The notes under the pieces are model-generated. The model saw only the letters and a program-made list of their open reading frames with translations, was not told the origin of the DNA and made no database searches. This document shows positions 33,703 to 42,566 of a DNA stretch of 64,000 bases, in pieces. The translations under genes and the position numbers were made by a program. How positions within the stretch are numbered: position 1 is the first letter of the stretch; each line of letters begins with the position of its first letter. Location: the NCBI RefSeq assembly GCF_002795845.1, contig NZ_CP011797.1:705501-769500 (forward strand), given 5' to 3'. Source of the DNA: Reinekea forsetii (lineage in GTDB: Bacteria > Pseudomonadota > Gammaproteobacteria > Pseudomonadales > Natronospirillaceae).

Positions 33703-33797
33703 ATAACAATTTTCTGCAATGGTCCCTTGCATGCTGCTCTCGTTTGCTGTCGCACACGTTCCCAGCCCGCAAGCGCCGCTGAGCAAGGCGTTCTATG
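33703..33797 (+). repeat. attC-like site of the GST cassette
   Basis: R'' ATAACAA at 33703, R' GTTCTAT near 33790 preceded by GAGCAAGGC; arms CTGCAATGG... and ...GCCGCTGAGC. Less regular than the others. Confidence 0.6.
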
Positions 33798-33814
33798 TCA
33801 AAGAAAGGTGACTA

Positions 33815-34513
33815 GTGCATATATCGTTTGATTTTGACTACACATTAGCTGACTCCTCAGAAGGAGCAGTTATTTGCGCTAAATATGCACTTCGATCAAT
33901 GGAAAAGCCTGAATGCTCAGATGCTGAAATAAAGAAGACTATTGGTTTAAACTTGGATGAAACGTATAAGCAGCTTGTCGGTGATTATTGTGATGACGAT
34001 CTTACTATGTTCTCAAGCCTATTCCTGAGAAAGGCAGATGAAGTAGTGGTTGATTGTATTAAGTTCTATAAAAGTACAAAAGATTCGTTAGTCGAGTTAA
34101 AAGAGAATGGGCACTACATTTCGATCGTTTAAACTAAGTACACAAAACGAATTATGGAGGCTTTGGAACGAGATGGGCTAGTTGACCTAATTGATGAGGT
34201 AATTGGCGGAGACAAAGTAAAGGATTCCAAGCCATCTCCTGATGGCTTGAATATGGCCATTAGGAATTCAAAAATTGATTTGAAAAACACTCTTTATGTG
34301 GGGGATTCAAAATCAGATGGCCTAGCTGCGAGGGCTGCCGGTATTGGCTTTGTAGCTGTGCTAACGGGAATGACGGCACGCGACGACCTTAATAAATTTA
34401 ACCCAATTGAAGTCATTGATGATCTAAGAGAATTAAATCAGGCGGTGCGTAGTTTTCGTAGCACCAATGAAATAGAACAAGCTGTTGCATCAGACCAAGA
34501 CAAGCTTGGCTAA
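33815..34513 (+). pseudogene. HAD phosphatase cassette gene with one nonsense codon
   Basis: Phosphoglycolate-phosphatase-like HAD enzyme. Motif I ISFDFDYTLADSS is intact. The frame stops at TAA (34130-34132) after HYISIV, then continues in the same frame as TKYTKRIMEALERDGL with motif III (KPSPDGL) and motif IV (YVGDSKSDGLAARAAG). The expected motif II is V-S/T-T-K, so the TAA most likely replaces a Ser codon (TCA). One base change therefore split the gene. Whether the downstream half is translated from ATG 34154 is unlikely to matter. Confidence 0.8.
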
Positions 34514-34547
34514 TGAACAAGAACGTTACTGGTCATTCGGAAAACAT

Positions 34548-35033
34548 ATGACAACTGTTAAGTTATTAGAGCCAGGATATTCATCTGCTTATCGAGAAAT
34601 TATACTGGAAGCTCTAAAGGAGTATCCAGAATTCTTTGGTTCTGGATATGAGCAGCAGTTAAATCTGGAAAAAATGTACTTCGAACGTCTAATTGAAGAA
34701 AAGTCAGAAAAAGGGCTAATGGTTGGTGCTTATTATGACGGCGAGCTAGTCGGTATATGTGGCGTTACATTTGAAACTGAAGTGCTTCCGAACGCCGGTG
34801 AAATAATTCAAATGTATGTTAAAGCTGATCATCAAAGCCAAGGGGTTGGTAAGAAATTAATGCGCCATATCCAAGATGCTTGTGCAACAAAAGACGTTTC
34901 AGTGCTCTTATTGGAGGTGGTTAGAGAGAACCCCGGTGCAATAAAGGTATATGAGCAGTCTGGATATATTCTAAATGAATCATTGGGCGATGATCCTAAT
35001 GCAGTATTTATGACCATGGCGGTGAATCAGTAA
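34548..35033 (+). CDS. GNAT N-acetyltransferase (cassette gene)
   Basis: 161 residues from ATG 34548. The acetyl-CoA loop is MYVKADHQSQGVGKKLM (Q/RxxGxGK), followed by LLLEVVRENPGAIKVYEQSGY, the usual GNAT C-terminal strand and helix. The frame is open upstream to 34485 overlapping the HAD gene, but the extra residues look non-homologous. A weak core-like GTTACTGG at 34525 could mark the cassette border. Acceptor unknown. It ends just before a hybrid repeat (GGTCACCCACTTTAGCACC). Confidence 0.75.
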   Translation: MTTVKLLEPGYSSAYREIILEALKEYPEFFGSGYEQQLNLEKMYFERLIEEKSEKGLMVGAYYDGELVGICGVTFETEVLPNAGEIIQMYVKADHQSQGVGKKLMRHIQDACATKDVSVLLLEVVRENPGAIKVYEQSGYILNESLGDDPNAVFMTMAVNQ

Positions 35034-35061
35034 CAATCAAAGGGGTCACCCACTTTAGCAC

Positions 35062-35260
35062 CTCGTAAAACAAGTAAAATCAGCTGGAAAACCCGGGTTT
35101 TCCCAGGCTAAAACAGCAGGCGCTATATTTGCCGGAAAACCTGCCTAATGGTCCGATATTTGAAACGTAAAGTAGCCAGTAACGTTGTACTCTTAAGTAT
35201 CTGATAAAGCCGGAGCTTGCCAAAAACTATCCGCATTACGAGTAAAGCTCAATTGCTGCA
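35062..35260 (+). repeat. repeat family C, partial copy
   Basis: Contains the hairpin with a perfect inner palindrome GGAAAACCCGGGTTTTCC, then AACAGCAGGCGC, TTTGCCGGAAAACCTG-CTAATGG and CTATCCGCATTACGAGTAAAGC. The 3' third with the IS-target end is missing. Confidence 0.6.
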
Positions 35261-35458
35261 TAACCAGACAGCCACCCTATAATCGATCTCCGAGCATGTA
35301 ACCTGATTAGGAGCACCGACTAGCACCACCCCTTTGATTTCAATACTGATCGTCCATATACTTCGATTGGGTGGGTTCCACCAATACAGTTACTTTGATT
35401 GATCACCGCGCCATTTTCAGCTGAGATTAAGAATGGGGGGGGGGTACAAGGGGTTGGT

Positions 35459-35869
35459 ATGAATAAAAAGCCACAAATAGATGATTATCTTACTAAAATT
35501 GCATTCGAAACTGTTGGCGAGTTTCAATTGTCGACCCAGTGGTTGACGGCGGGAACAGTTGCTTGTGCCTTAAGGTGCGAGACTGAGAAAATATATACAG
35601 GAATTTGCATTGACCTAGCATGTGGGCTTGGTTTTTGTGCAGAGCACTCAGCAGTTGCAAGTATGCTTAAAGATAGGGAAACCAGAGTTCTGGAAATAGT
35701 AGCTGTCACTCAGGATAATATTATACCGCCTTGCGGTAGATGTAGAGAGATGTTGTTGCAAATCAATACTGAAAATAAAAACACTTTAGTCACAGTGCAA
35801 AATAATATTGCCGTGACACTATGTGAATTGATGCCATTTCACTGGATGGAAAGTTATAAAAAAACTTGA
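35459..35869 (+). CDS. cytidine-deaminase-fold protein, blasticidin-S-deaminase-like
   Basis: Zinc deaminase of the CDA superfamily. Zinc/catalytic motifs: FCAEHSAVASM (CAE) and IPPCGRCREMLLQI (PCxxC). The order and the ending CELMPFHW resemble blasticidin S deaminase (SPCGRCRQVL, RELLPSGYVW) as much as housekeeping Cdd. 136 residues from ATG 35459. The longer frame from 35399 passes through a G10 run and is unlikely coding. It is convergent with the nine-gene operon whose end lies 99 bp away, so it might protect against a cytosine-nucleoside product or simply be the last cassette gene. Confidence 0.75.
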   Translation: MNKKPQIDDYLTKIAFETVGEFQLSTQWLTAGTVACALRCETEKIYTGICIDLACGLGFCAEHSAVASMLKDRETRVLEIVAVTQDNIIPPCGRCREMLLQINTENKNTLVTVQNNIAVTLCELMPFHWMESYKKT

Positions 35870-35967
35870 ACTATTGGACCTGATAAATAAGTATTGCGCT
35901 AAATACCTGTTCAGATACATATGATAAATGATAATTAATTTCAACGGCTACCAGAACAATATCGACT

Positions 35968-36627
35968 TTATGCCAAATTGGCCCAGTTTAGCGTGAGACA
36001 TTCACCGGAACGAGTAGCTTTTTCTAGTGATTTGAAGGTCACATAGCAGTCTTGCGCATTGGTTGGATCGACATGGAGGCCAGACCAGCCACACCGAATT
36101 GCCGGCGCTAAATCCTTAAGGACTGAGTCGCCAACAAACAATGCTTCAGACGGAACAATATTTTCTCTTTCCTGTAAAAGCGTAATCAGGCCATCATTGG
36201 GTTTACGCATCGCAATATTGTCATCCCCACTGGCATAACAGAAATCAAAATTTTCTATTAATTTCAAGTGATCAAGAATAGCGTGTTGGGTTACTGAAGG
36301 ACCATTAGTCATAATCCCAACCTTACAGCCATATCTATCTTTAAGTTTACGAGGCAGATCCGGTACCCCGTGAAACAGTTCTTGGGCGTCTGCCCATTGT
36401 TGCGTCAGACTTTGGAATAGTAACTGTCTTTCTGATAGAGAATAGTCAGAGAAGCAATAATCCACCGCTTCCTGTCCTGAACATGGCCCATCTATAGTGA
36501 TTTTTTCTAACCATCCTGGCATGACGGATTCAACAGTCTTATTGAATATATTCTTAAATATGTTATCAAATTCTTTCCGTGGGTAACACAGCGTCATATC
36601 CATATCAAATACAATAGCTTTAAACAT
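35968..36627 (-). CDS. HAD-family phosphatase, last gene of the candidate biosynthetic operon
   Basis: 219 residues from ATG 36627 (the longer frame overlaps the ATP-grasp gene). Motifs: I FDMDMTLCYP (DxDxT), II GIMTNGPS, III RKPNDGLI, IV FVGDSVLKDLAPAIRCG, a complete HAD active site with a helical cap. Substrate unknown; in the operon it would remove a phosphate from a pathway intermediate or release a phosphorylated, self-protected product made by the kinase at 41536. It starts 8 bp after the ATP-grasp gene's stop. Confidence 0.8.
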   Translation of the reverse strand: MFKAIVFDMDMTLCYPRKEFDNIFKNIFNKTVESVMPGWLEKITIDGPCSGQEAVDYCFSDYSLSERQLLFQSLTQQWADAQELFHGVPDLPRKLKDRYGCKVGIMTNGPSVTQHAILDHLKLIENFDFCYASGDDNIAMRKPNDGLITLLQERENIVPSEALFVGDSVLKDLAPAIRCGWSGLHVDPTNAQDCYVTFKSLEKATRSGECLTLNWANLA

Positions 36628-36634
36628 AAGTATC

Positions 36635-37828
36635 CTAAATAAACATTTTATGGGTTTTAAACATAAGAAAGTCATCACGAACGTTTTCTTTCCGTTCGGA
36701 AGACACCAGATAAAAAGCACCATTCTGACTGACAGAGTCCGCTACCTGTGATGAATCTCCAGCTTCAAGATTAATGTATGATATTTCAATGGAGGATTTA
36801 AACAGGGGTACACTAACAGTTTTGATAGTTTTAATATTTGGTTTCGGAACCATAAAGTAGGTTCCATACTTCAAACGTTGGTTTGCAATACTTGGAACAT
36901 AATACGGATCCATTTGGAACCGCATTGCGATGTTGGCCAAGTCAATACCGTGGGTGATTCGATGCAGAGGCACCAGTCCACCTCCAGGTGGCCTTCCCGC
37001 TATTTCCAGAAATATTATGTCTCCATCTTTCACGAACACTTCAAGATGTGTGACATGGGTTCCCCCAATTGCTGATAAAATTTCGAGATTATATCGTGAA
37101 AGAGCCTCACTTAAAGCGGAGGTATCGTCCAACTCAATTGAGCTGATGACTTTTCCCTTTTTATACTCAATGCAAGGGTAAGAGTACTCAAATGATTGAC
37201 TATAGAGAATAACACCGTTAACCATAACCGAATCAATATGATACAGTTCACCGTCAATATACTCCTCAGCTTCATACTCATGAGGATTGCTAATATCCAG
37301 GTCATTAAATTGCCTTTCAGACGCTATATGATAGGTATTTCTTGCCCCATGGCCACTAATAGGTTTAATAATAAAGTCAGTACATCGAAGGTATTTTTCA
37401 ATATCTGCGTAACTCAGGCCGCTATAGATCGAGCAATGCTTTGGTACGCGGAACCCCATATCACTTACTTTTGATTTCATATACAGCTTATCGCGAAAAA
37501 ATTTTGAAGTTTTTAAGTCGAGACCCACTGAGCCATAAAATTCCCGAAGTTGGGCAGCAAGTAGAAAATAATTTTCTTCTGTACACACGACTCGGACAGC
37601 GGAATAACTATTAATCATATTGGTGAGTTGTTCTGTAATATAGTTAAGGGTCAAATCACGAGCACTTTGGATTAATACCACATTATCTGAAGTATCACTC
37701 CGATCAGGTAGGCGGCCAGCGGAGTCATAAAAGCAGACAATGGCATCCTGATCTACAGCGTACTGATGGTAGCTGTAGTAACGATATCTATCCTGATTAA
37801 GAATTATATAAATGGTATTAAAACTCAT
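36635..37828 (-). CDS. ATP-grasp ligase, first of two
   Basis: Carboxylate-amine/thiol ligase-type protein, 397 residues from ATG 37828. ATP-binding features: RDKLYMKSKVSDMGFRVPKH, IIKPISGHGARNTYHI (Lys plus Gly-rich loop), EAEEYIDGELYHIDSVMV (adenine-binding Glu), and LEVFVKDGDIIFLEIAGRPPGGG (Mg-binding). Such enzymes activate a carboxylate as acyl-phosphate and couple it to an amine; BtrJ- and carnosine-synthase-like ligases are relatives. The ATG overlaps the upstream ATP-grasp gene by 11 bp. Both ligases in tandem suggest two condensation steps. Confidence 0.8.
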   Translation of the reverse strand: MSFNTIYIILNQDRYRYYSYHQYAVDQDAIVCFYDSAGRLPDRSDTSDNVVLIQSARDLTLNYITEQLTNMINSYSAVRVVCTEENYFLLAAQLREFYGSVGLDLKTSKFFRDKLYMKSKVSDMGFRVPKHCSIYSGLSYADIEKYLRCTDFIIKPISGHGARNTYHIASERQFNDLDISNPHEYEAEEYIDGELYHIDSVMVNGVILYSQSFEYSYPCIEYKKGKVISSIELDDTSALSEALSRYNLEILSAIGGTHVTHLEVFVKDGDIIFLEIAGRPPGGGLVPLHRITHGIDLANIAMRFQMDPYYVPSIANQRLKYGTYFMVPKPNIKTIKTVSVPLFKSSIEISYINLEAGDSSQVADSVSQNGAFYLVSSERKENVRDDFLMFKTHKMFI

Positions 37829-39077
37829 ATTTAAACTGCCTAGCAATGTGCTCTGATTGAGCGATGAAATCGGCGACGGGGGTATTTTCCGCTTCCTGAT
37901 AGCGACAGAGCACATGACCACCGTAACGAACATATCTGGAAGGGTGCACCAGCCCAACATTGTCACCTATATCAAAAGCAGGGCAAGGCATTACCGACAC
38001 AGGTAGAGGTAAGTAATCTTTTGGCTCCATGTCGAAAACCACATTATGGACCGTTCCAGGTTGACAGGCCAAGCCAGTAACGACGGCTGTTACGCCTGTG
38101 TCTTGTATGTTAATGGCTATTCGTTCTCCTAGTAGTCGCTGTGTATGGTGCAAAAATAAATCAATTCCTGTCGTATGCTTTGTCATCTCCCAAATTGAAA
38201 AACCGCCCGTTCTTAGATGCCCCTCTAGCAGATATAGCTTATTCTCTTTTGTTAATAAAAATTCAGAATGGGTCGCCCCTTGCTTGTATCCTATTTGAGT
38301 ATAAAAATTAGTTAAAATTATATTGATTCTCTCCCAATGATTACCATTGATGAGTTGTTTCATCGAGCTTGTCTGAATGTGAGTGGTCTCAACGAAATTT
38401 GGTGCTAGAGGCTGAGATTTTCCCGTCACGGAAATAATTTGGTGAGCTATTCTATGTACATTTTGCCCTACGTTGGAATCCAACACAGCATCTATATAAC
38501 CATCGACACTGAATTCGGTCCCGTCAATGAATTGCTCCATTTGAAACGACTCGATGGCCAGATCGATTCCAGCTAGGTAACGGTCTACATCATTTTCGTT
38601 CTGCATAAGCTGTATGTCCCGACCACCAACACCTGCAGACGGTTTAATTACTGATTTTCCGTGCGCAAGTATGAAATCCATTACTTCGTGTCTGGTGGCG
38701 ACACTGCAGTAGTTAGCTTCAATATCACTACAACTATTCGCAATATCCCGAGTAACAGCCTTGTTTCTTATAGTGTGAGATGCTGTTCCATTGGGGCCAG
38801 GTATATTTAAATGCTCGGCAATGCGCGCTGCACCAGGTATCGATAACTCATAATGGCTAATTACAGCGCCAAAAGGCCGTATGCGGTGTTCTCTAGTGGC
38901 AATTTCTAAGCATAATTCACTAGAAGTTACATCTGTGAAGTGCGTTTTAACTTGCGGTCTTGGCACCATCTCCTTGTGCCGCCCATTTGGCAGAAGCGCC
39001 ATGACGTCGTGACCCGCCTCTACCAGTGAGTTAATTTGGTCGTAGTAGCCACCGACTACCAAAATTCTATGTGACAC
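37818..39077 (-). CDS. ATP-grasp ligase, second of two
   Basis: 419 residues. N-terminal pre-ATP-grasp Rossmann-like part (ILVVGGYYDQINSLVEAGHD, AVISHYELSIPGAARIAEHLNIPGPN), then VIKPSAGVGGRDIQL, MEQFIDGTEFSVDGY, and GATHSEFLLTKENKLYLLEGHLRTGG, matching carnosine-synthase/biotin-carboxylase-like ligases. In the metal-binding motif the usual EINPR is EGHLR, so Asn is His. C-terminal lid VTGLACQPGTVHNV is typical of BL00235/CarnS-type ligases. Start ATG overlaps the MFS gene by 11 bp. Probably forms an amide between amino-acid-like parts. Confidence 0.8.
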   Translation of the reverse strand: MSHRILVVGGYYDQINSLVEAGHDVMALLPNGRHKEMVPRPQVKTHFTDVTSSELCLEIATREHRIRPFGAVISHYELSIPGAARIAEHLNIPGPNGTASHTIRNKAVTRDIANSCSDIEANYCSVATRHEVMDFILAHGKSVIKPSAGVGGRDIQLMQNENDVDRYLAGIDLAIESFQMEQFIDGTEFSVDGYIDAVLDSNVGQNVHRIAHQIISVTGKSQPLAPNFVETTHIQTSSMKQLINGNHWERINIILTNFYTQIGYKQGATHSEFLLTKENKLYLLEGHLRTGGFSIWEMTKHTTGIDLFLHHTQRLLGERIAINIQDTGVTAVVTGLACQPGTVHNVVFDMEPKDYLPLPVSVMPCPAFDIGDNVGLVHPSRYVRYGGHVLCRYQEAENTPVADFIAQSEHIARQFKYEF

Positions 39078-40287
39078 TAGCTGCCCCCACTTTCAATGAA
39101 GTTGCCACCTGGTGCAATAGCACTCCAGAGATGATCATCATAATGGCAATAGTTACAGTGATCGCGTCCAATGTTAACCAGTCATAGAGAATAAGCAAAA
39201 CAGGCGCGATAGCTGCGGCAACTCTGAACAAGGTACTGTTAATGGATGAATAGGCACCTCTCTGCACGACCGGCAGTATTTGAGCAAACAAATCATTTCT
39301 TGAAGATTTAAAAAATAGCTCACCAACTGACAGCGTGCCAACACATAGTATAAGAAGTGTCGGAGACTTAGTCTGAAACAGTCCGCCAAAACCGACTGTC
39401 ATACAGGCAATGCCGATCCACAGTTCTAAACGGGCATCGATCTGTGGTAAATACTTAATCTGCATCAAACCGCCCAAAAGCATCACAACAGCATTGACGG
39501 TGATCAGCACTCCAAAGAACGCCAACGGTAGTATTTGAACGTTCCAAACTGTCCAAAAAATATTGTCTTTTAGCATAACAACGGACAATAGTGTGATTGA
39601 TCCCACCTCAACAGTTAATTGCAGTGTCGAAGCAAGCGAAAACGCGGCAAATCTTCTATCGCTCCTGAGCAAGTGCAGAGGAAGTTTCTTAATGCTCCAA
39701 TCAGATAGGCGCAAATTTCTATCGCTGATGGTATGTTTAAAGAAGCGAATGATAAACAGGTCTAGTAATGAAATAGTGAACATCAGCGTAAAGAAAACCG
39801 GTTTATGTTCAATGAAGAAAACACCCCCAATGAGGAAGCCGATCAGAACCGTCAAGTTCCACACCCAATAGTGAAGCCTCATGATTAGCTTTCGATTTAG
39901 GTCATTCATGTTGTCATATAGCAGAGCATCCCCTGCTGGACGCCCATAAGCAGAACCCGCTGAATGCAGCATGAATCCAAAGGCAGCTAGCACATAGTTT
40001 ACCTCCGACTGCAAAAAAGCTGCCCACAGTAGTATGGCACCTCCAAGTCTGACCCATTCACCGTACAAAAGAATTCTTTTTCGACCGATTTCGTCTGAAT
40101 GTGTACCGCCACTAAGCCCAATCAATAGTGCTACAGAACCGCATAAAATCATGACGCTGCCAGAAACCGTCGCGCCAATCCCCAGAGTCAAAACCGCTGC
40201 AAAAAAAGGCTTAATAAGATTCCCAACGGTTCCACCAATAAACAACTGTAGAAGGCGCAATTTAATGGTAGTGTTTAAAAGACTCAT
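39067..40287 (-). CDS. MFS transporter, probable product exporter
   Basis: About 12 membrane-spanning segments over 406 residues. The MFS loop between helices 2 and 3 is LSGGTHSDEIGRKRILLYGE (GxxxDxxGRK). The second half has a similar weak loop. Start ATG 40287 overlaps the decarboxylase stop as ATGA; the longer frame to 40314 is a shadow. Single MFS proteins in biosynthetic operons usually expel the finished compound; that is the inferred role. Confidence 0.8.
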   Translation of the reverse strand: MSLLNTTIKLRLLQLFIGGTVGNLIKPFFAAVLTLGIGATVSGSVMILCGSVALLIGLSGGTHSDEIGRKRILLYGEWVRLGGAILLWAAFLQSEVNYVLAAFGFMLHSAGSAYGRPAGDALLYDNMNDLNRKLIMRLHYWVWNLTVLIGFLIGGVFFIEHKPVFFTLMFTISLLDLFIIRFFKHTISDRNLRLSDWSIKKLPLHLLRSDRRFAAFSLASTLQLTVEVGSITLLSVVMLKDNIFWTVWNVQILPLAFFGVLITVNAVVMLLGGLMQIKYLPQIDARLELWIGIACMTVGFGGLFQTKSPTLLILCVGTLSVGELFFKSSRNDLFAQILPVVQRGAYSSINSTLFRVAAAIAPVLLILYDWLTLDAITVTIAIMMIISGVLLHQVATSLKVGAASVT

Positions 40288-41543
40288 ACGGTCGTTTCCA
40301 GCCGATTCATCCAACTCAATTTCGACTGATCTGCAGAGAAGATGGTTGTCAGCACATTATCTAAATCTAAAAAATAGGTAGTATGAAAGGGTTGAAACCA
40401 CTGATGTTCAAGGCTCAGGGTATATGCTCCAGCATTTCCAATTAGCACCTGATCCCCAATCTGTGGTGGAGAGGACATCGCAACTTCATCTACAATAGTG
40501 TTTGCAGGGCTCAATACACGATCAGAAAAAGTTACTTTTACCGTTTTCGGATACTCTGATTGATCATCAGACTGGATACTTAGTCGATCATCCTGAATAA
40601 GTCGGTACCTTTTACTCGGTGTAGGTACCAATAAGTTTGTTCCCACATCAACAATACAGTGGTGCAGTTCGGTTCTGACTCTTTGTCCTATGACTTTAGT
40701 GATGCAAATACCGCAGCTATTGATTAAAGCTCTGCCCGGTTCAAAAATCATCTTCCTGTTGGGCAGTAGGACACTAAATTCCTGACTGAGACTTCTCATG
40801 AGATTTCTGGTGTCATCGTGGCATAGTGATTCCAATCCGCCACCAATATCACAAATGGTTAGGTCGAAGTCGCTTGTGGCTTCAATTGATTGAACTAACT
40901 TGGCCATTTTATGGAACATTTTTTTGTATTCATCCGTGGTCGATTGGTGAATCAACTGATGGCAGTGCAGTCCACTTACTTTTAGATGTTCAGATTCTTG
41001 AAGTACAGCAAGACAGCGGTACATCTCATTGCTATGGGCGATAATACCCAATTTACTGTTCCGGCCGTTATACCCAATTTTGGAGTTCAAACCAGGAAAC
41101 GAAATGCGCATTAATATCTGAGTAGCAAACTTAGGAGGGTGTAGTTTATAGTATTCACTAATACTGAAGGCATCATTAAGCGAATTGATAACCAGTAAGT
41201 CTTGTTTCGATTCCAAGTTTAAAAAAACAGATGCTTCAGGACACAGGCCAGAAAAGATAACCGGTATCCGATATTCGAATAATGCACGAATATGTTTTAG
41301 TTCATGAAGTGACATAACCTCAAATCCTGATATTCCGAATTTCACTAGGGCTTTCAAAATCCTGGGTTCATAGGAAGCTTTAATAGGAAAATAGACATCG
41401 CCATCAATGTATGAATTCTTGATAGGTGCAATAATTGCTGAACATTGGTTAGAAAGGATCTTCTCACTGTAAATGAAACCCGGTGTTTTTCCGTCTAGTT
41501 TGATTAGAATTTCAGATAACACGTTTTTATGTGGTTCATACAC
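40284..41543 (-). CDS. fold-type III PLP decarboxylase (LysA/ornithine-decarboxylase/BtrK-like)
   Basis: 419 residues of alanine-racemase-like TIM barrel plus beta domain. The PLP lysine is in YFPIKASYEP (Lys55; canonical YAVKAN). Other cues: GFEVMSLHEL, GLHCHQLIHQST, DIGGGLES, IFEPGRALI and NAGAYTLS. The CESxD catalytic Cys motif is replaced by LSPANTIVDEVA, so the Cys from the second subunit is absent. It could decarboxylate an amino acid or a carrier-bound/ligated amino acid, as BtrK does in butirosin synthesis. The gene overlaps the kinase gene by 8 bp and the MFS gene by 4 bp. Confidence 0.8.
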   Translation of the reverse strand: MYEPHKNVLSEILIKLDGKTPGFIYSEKILSNQCSAIIAPIKNSYIDGDVYFPIKASYEPRILKALVKFGISGFEVMSLHELKHIRALFEYRIPVIFSGLCPEASVFLNLESKQDLLVINSLNDAFSISEYYKLHPPKFATQILMRISFPGLNSKIGYNGRNSKLGIIAHSNEMYRCLAVLQESEHLKVSGLHCHQLIHQSTTDEYKKMFHKMAKLVQSIEATSDFDLTICDIGGGLESLCHDDTRNLMRSLSQEFSVLLPNRKMIFEPGRALINSCGICITKVIGQRVRTELHHCIVDVGTNLLVPTPSKRYRLIQDDRLSIQSDDQSEYPKTVKVTFSDRVLSPANTIVDEVAMSSPPQIGDQVLIGNAGAYTLSLEHQWFQPFHTTYFLDLDNVLTTIFSADQSKLSWMNRLETTV

Positions 41544-42558
41544 AACTAAAGTCCCTTAAAATTATTTGGAGCTGCTGTCGAATAAGGTAAAATGAGTCTA
41601 TCGAGGTTTGCGCTTGTATTATAGTGAAATCACCTCGCACAGCCCCCAGTACCATATGTTCTACCCAAGTCAACTGGTAGAATTTAATAAATAACTCTAC
41701 ATTAATAGGCTCGACCTGTTCACCTGATTCGGATCTGAAATACCCTTGAAGCAGGTCCTGAATGAATAAAGGGTTCAACGATATCCGCTGGCGGCTTGCC
41801 AAGTGGCTGCTATTGTTTTGGTAATTTAGCTGTGCAAAGGTTAGGCATAGACTGGCAATATCATAATAAATAGAGCCAACAGATATGTTATCGAAATCAA
41901 GGAAAACACATTTATTGGTTTTTTGATAGATAACATTAGAAGGAGATATATCGCCGTGAATTATTTGTACTTGAGAAGGTGAATGTGCGACTTCTGCTAT
42001 TAAATTGATAAAAGGTTTAAGCAGTGCACTAAGTTGTAATGAACTTTTATTTACATCGTAACTGAATTTCAAAAGGTCGAAAGAAATCGATATTCTTGGA
42101 TCGCTAGCTATGTTTATGGCAGCCAGACTATTATGTAATAAGGCTAGCTGCTGGCCTATAATTTCAGCCTCCTTATTTATAGTCCACGGGATAAAGCCTT
42201 CAACTACAGGCATCAAGACATACCACTGATCGCCGGATATAAAATGAAGCCTATCATTTTCTCCTTTAACAATGGGGACTAGCGTAGGGTCCAGTTTGTT
42301 ACTCTTTCGAACGACATTAGCGGTAAACAAGCAACGTTCTTGATTTAAATATAACGGCCGTTCTTTAAGAATAAAATGATTCCCTGAGTTGATATCTCGT
42401 AAAAGAATCTTATTTGAAGTTTTGGTTTCCGCAATCGACACCGAGCCCTTATTACCCGTACCGATAGTCGATAATGACATTCCATAGAAGTCCGACAAAC
42501 TGCACATAAATTTACAATTCGAATTTTCCAGTTGAATAGTACCGTTAGCAATGAACAT
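41536..42558 (-). CDS. APH/choline-kinase-fold small-molecule kinase
   Basis: Protein-kinase-like fold, 340 residues. Catalytic loop IIHGDISPSNVIY (HxDxxxxN) and metal-binding FLDFDNISVGSIYYDIA. An N-lobe Lys is probable in HFILKERPLYL. Related enzymes phosphorylate aminoglycosides, homoserine, choline or similar hydroxyl compounds. In this operon it either phosphorylates a pathway intermediate or the product for self-protection, with the HAD protein as the opposing phosphatase; this pairing is an inference. Confidence 0.75.
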   Translation of the reverse strand: MFIANGTIQLENSNCKFMCSLSDFYGMSLSTIGTGNKGSVSIAETKTSNKILLRDINSGNHFILKERPLYLNQERCLFTANVVRKSNKLDPTLVPIVKGENDRLHFISGDQWYVLMPVVEGFIPWTINKEAEIIGQQLALLHNSLAAINIASDPRISISFDLLKFSYDVNKSSLQLSALLKPFINLIAEVAHSPSQVQIIHGDISPSNVIYQKTNKCVFLDFDNISVGSIYYDIASLCLTFAQLNYQNNSSHLASRQRISLNPLFIQDLLQGYFRSESGEQVEPINVELFIKFYQLTWVEHMVLGAVRGDFTIIQAQTSIDSFYLIRQQLQIILRDFSCV

Positions 42559-42566
42559 TAATTACC

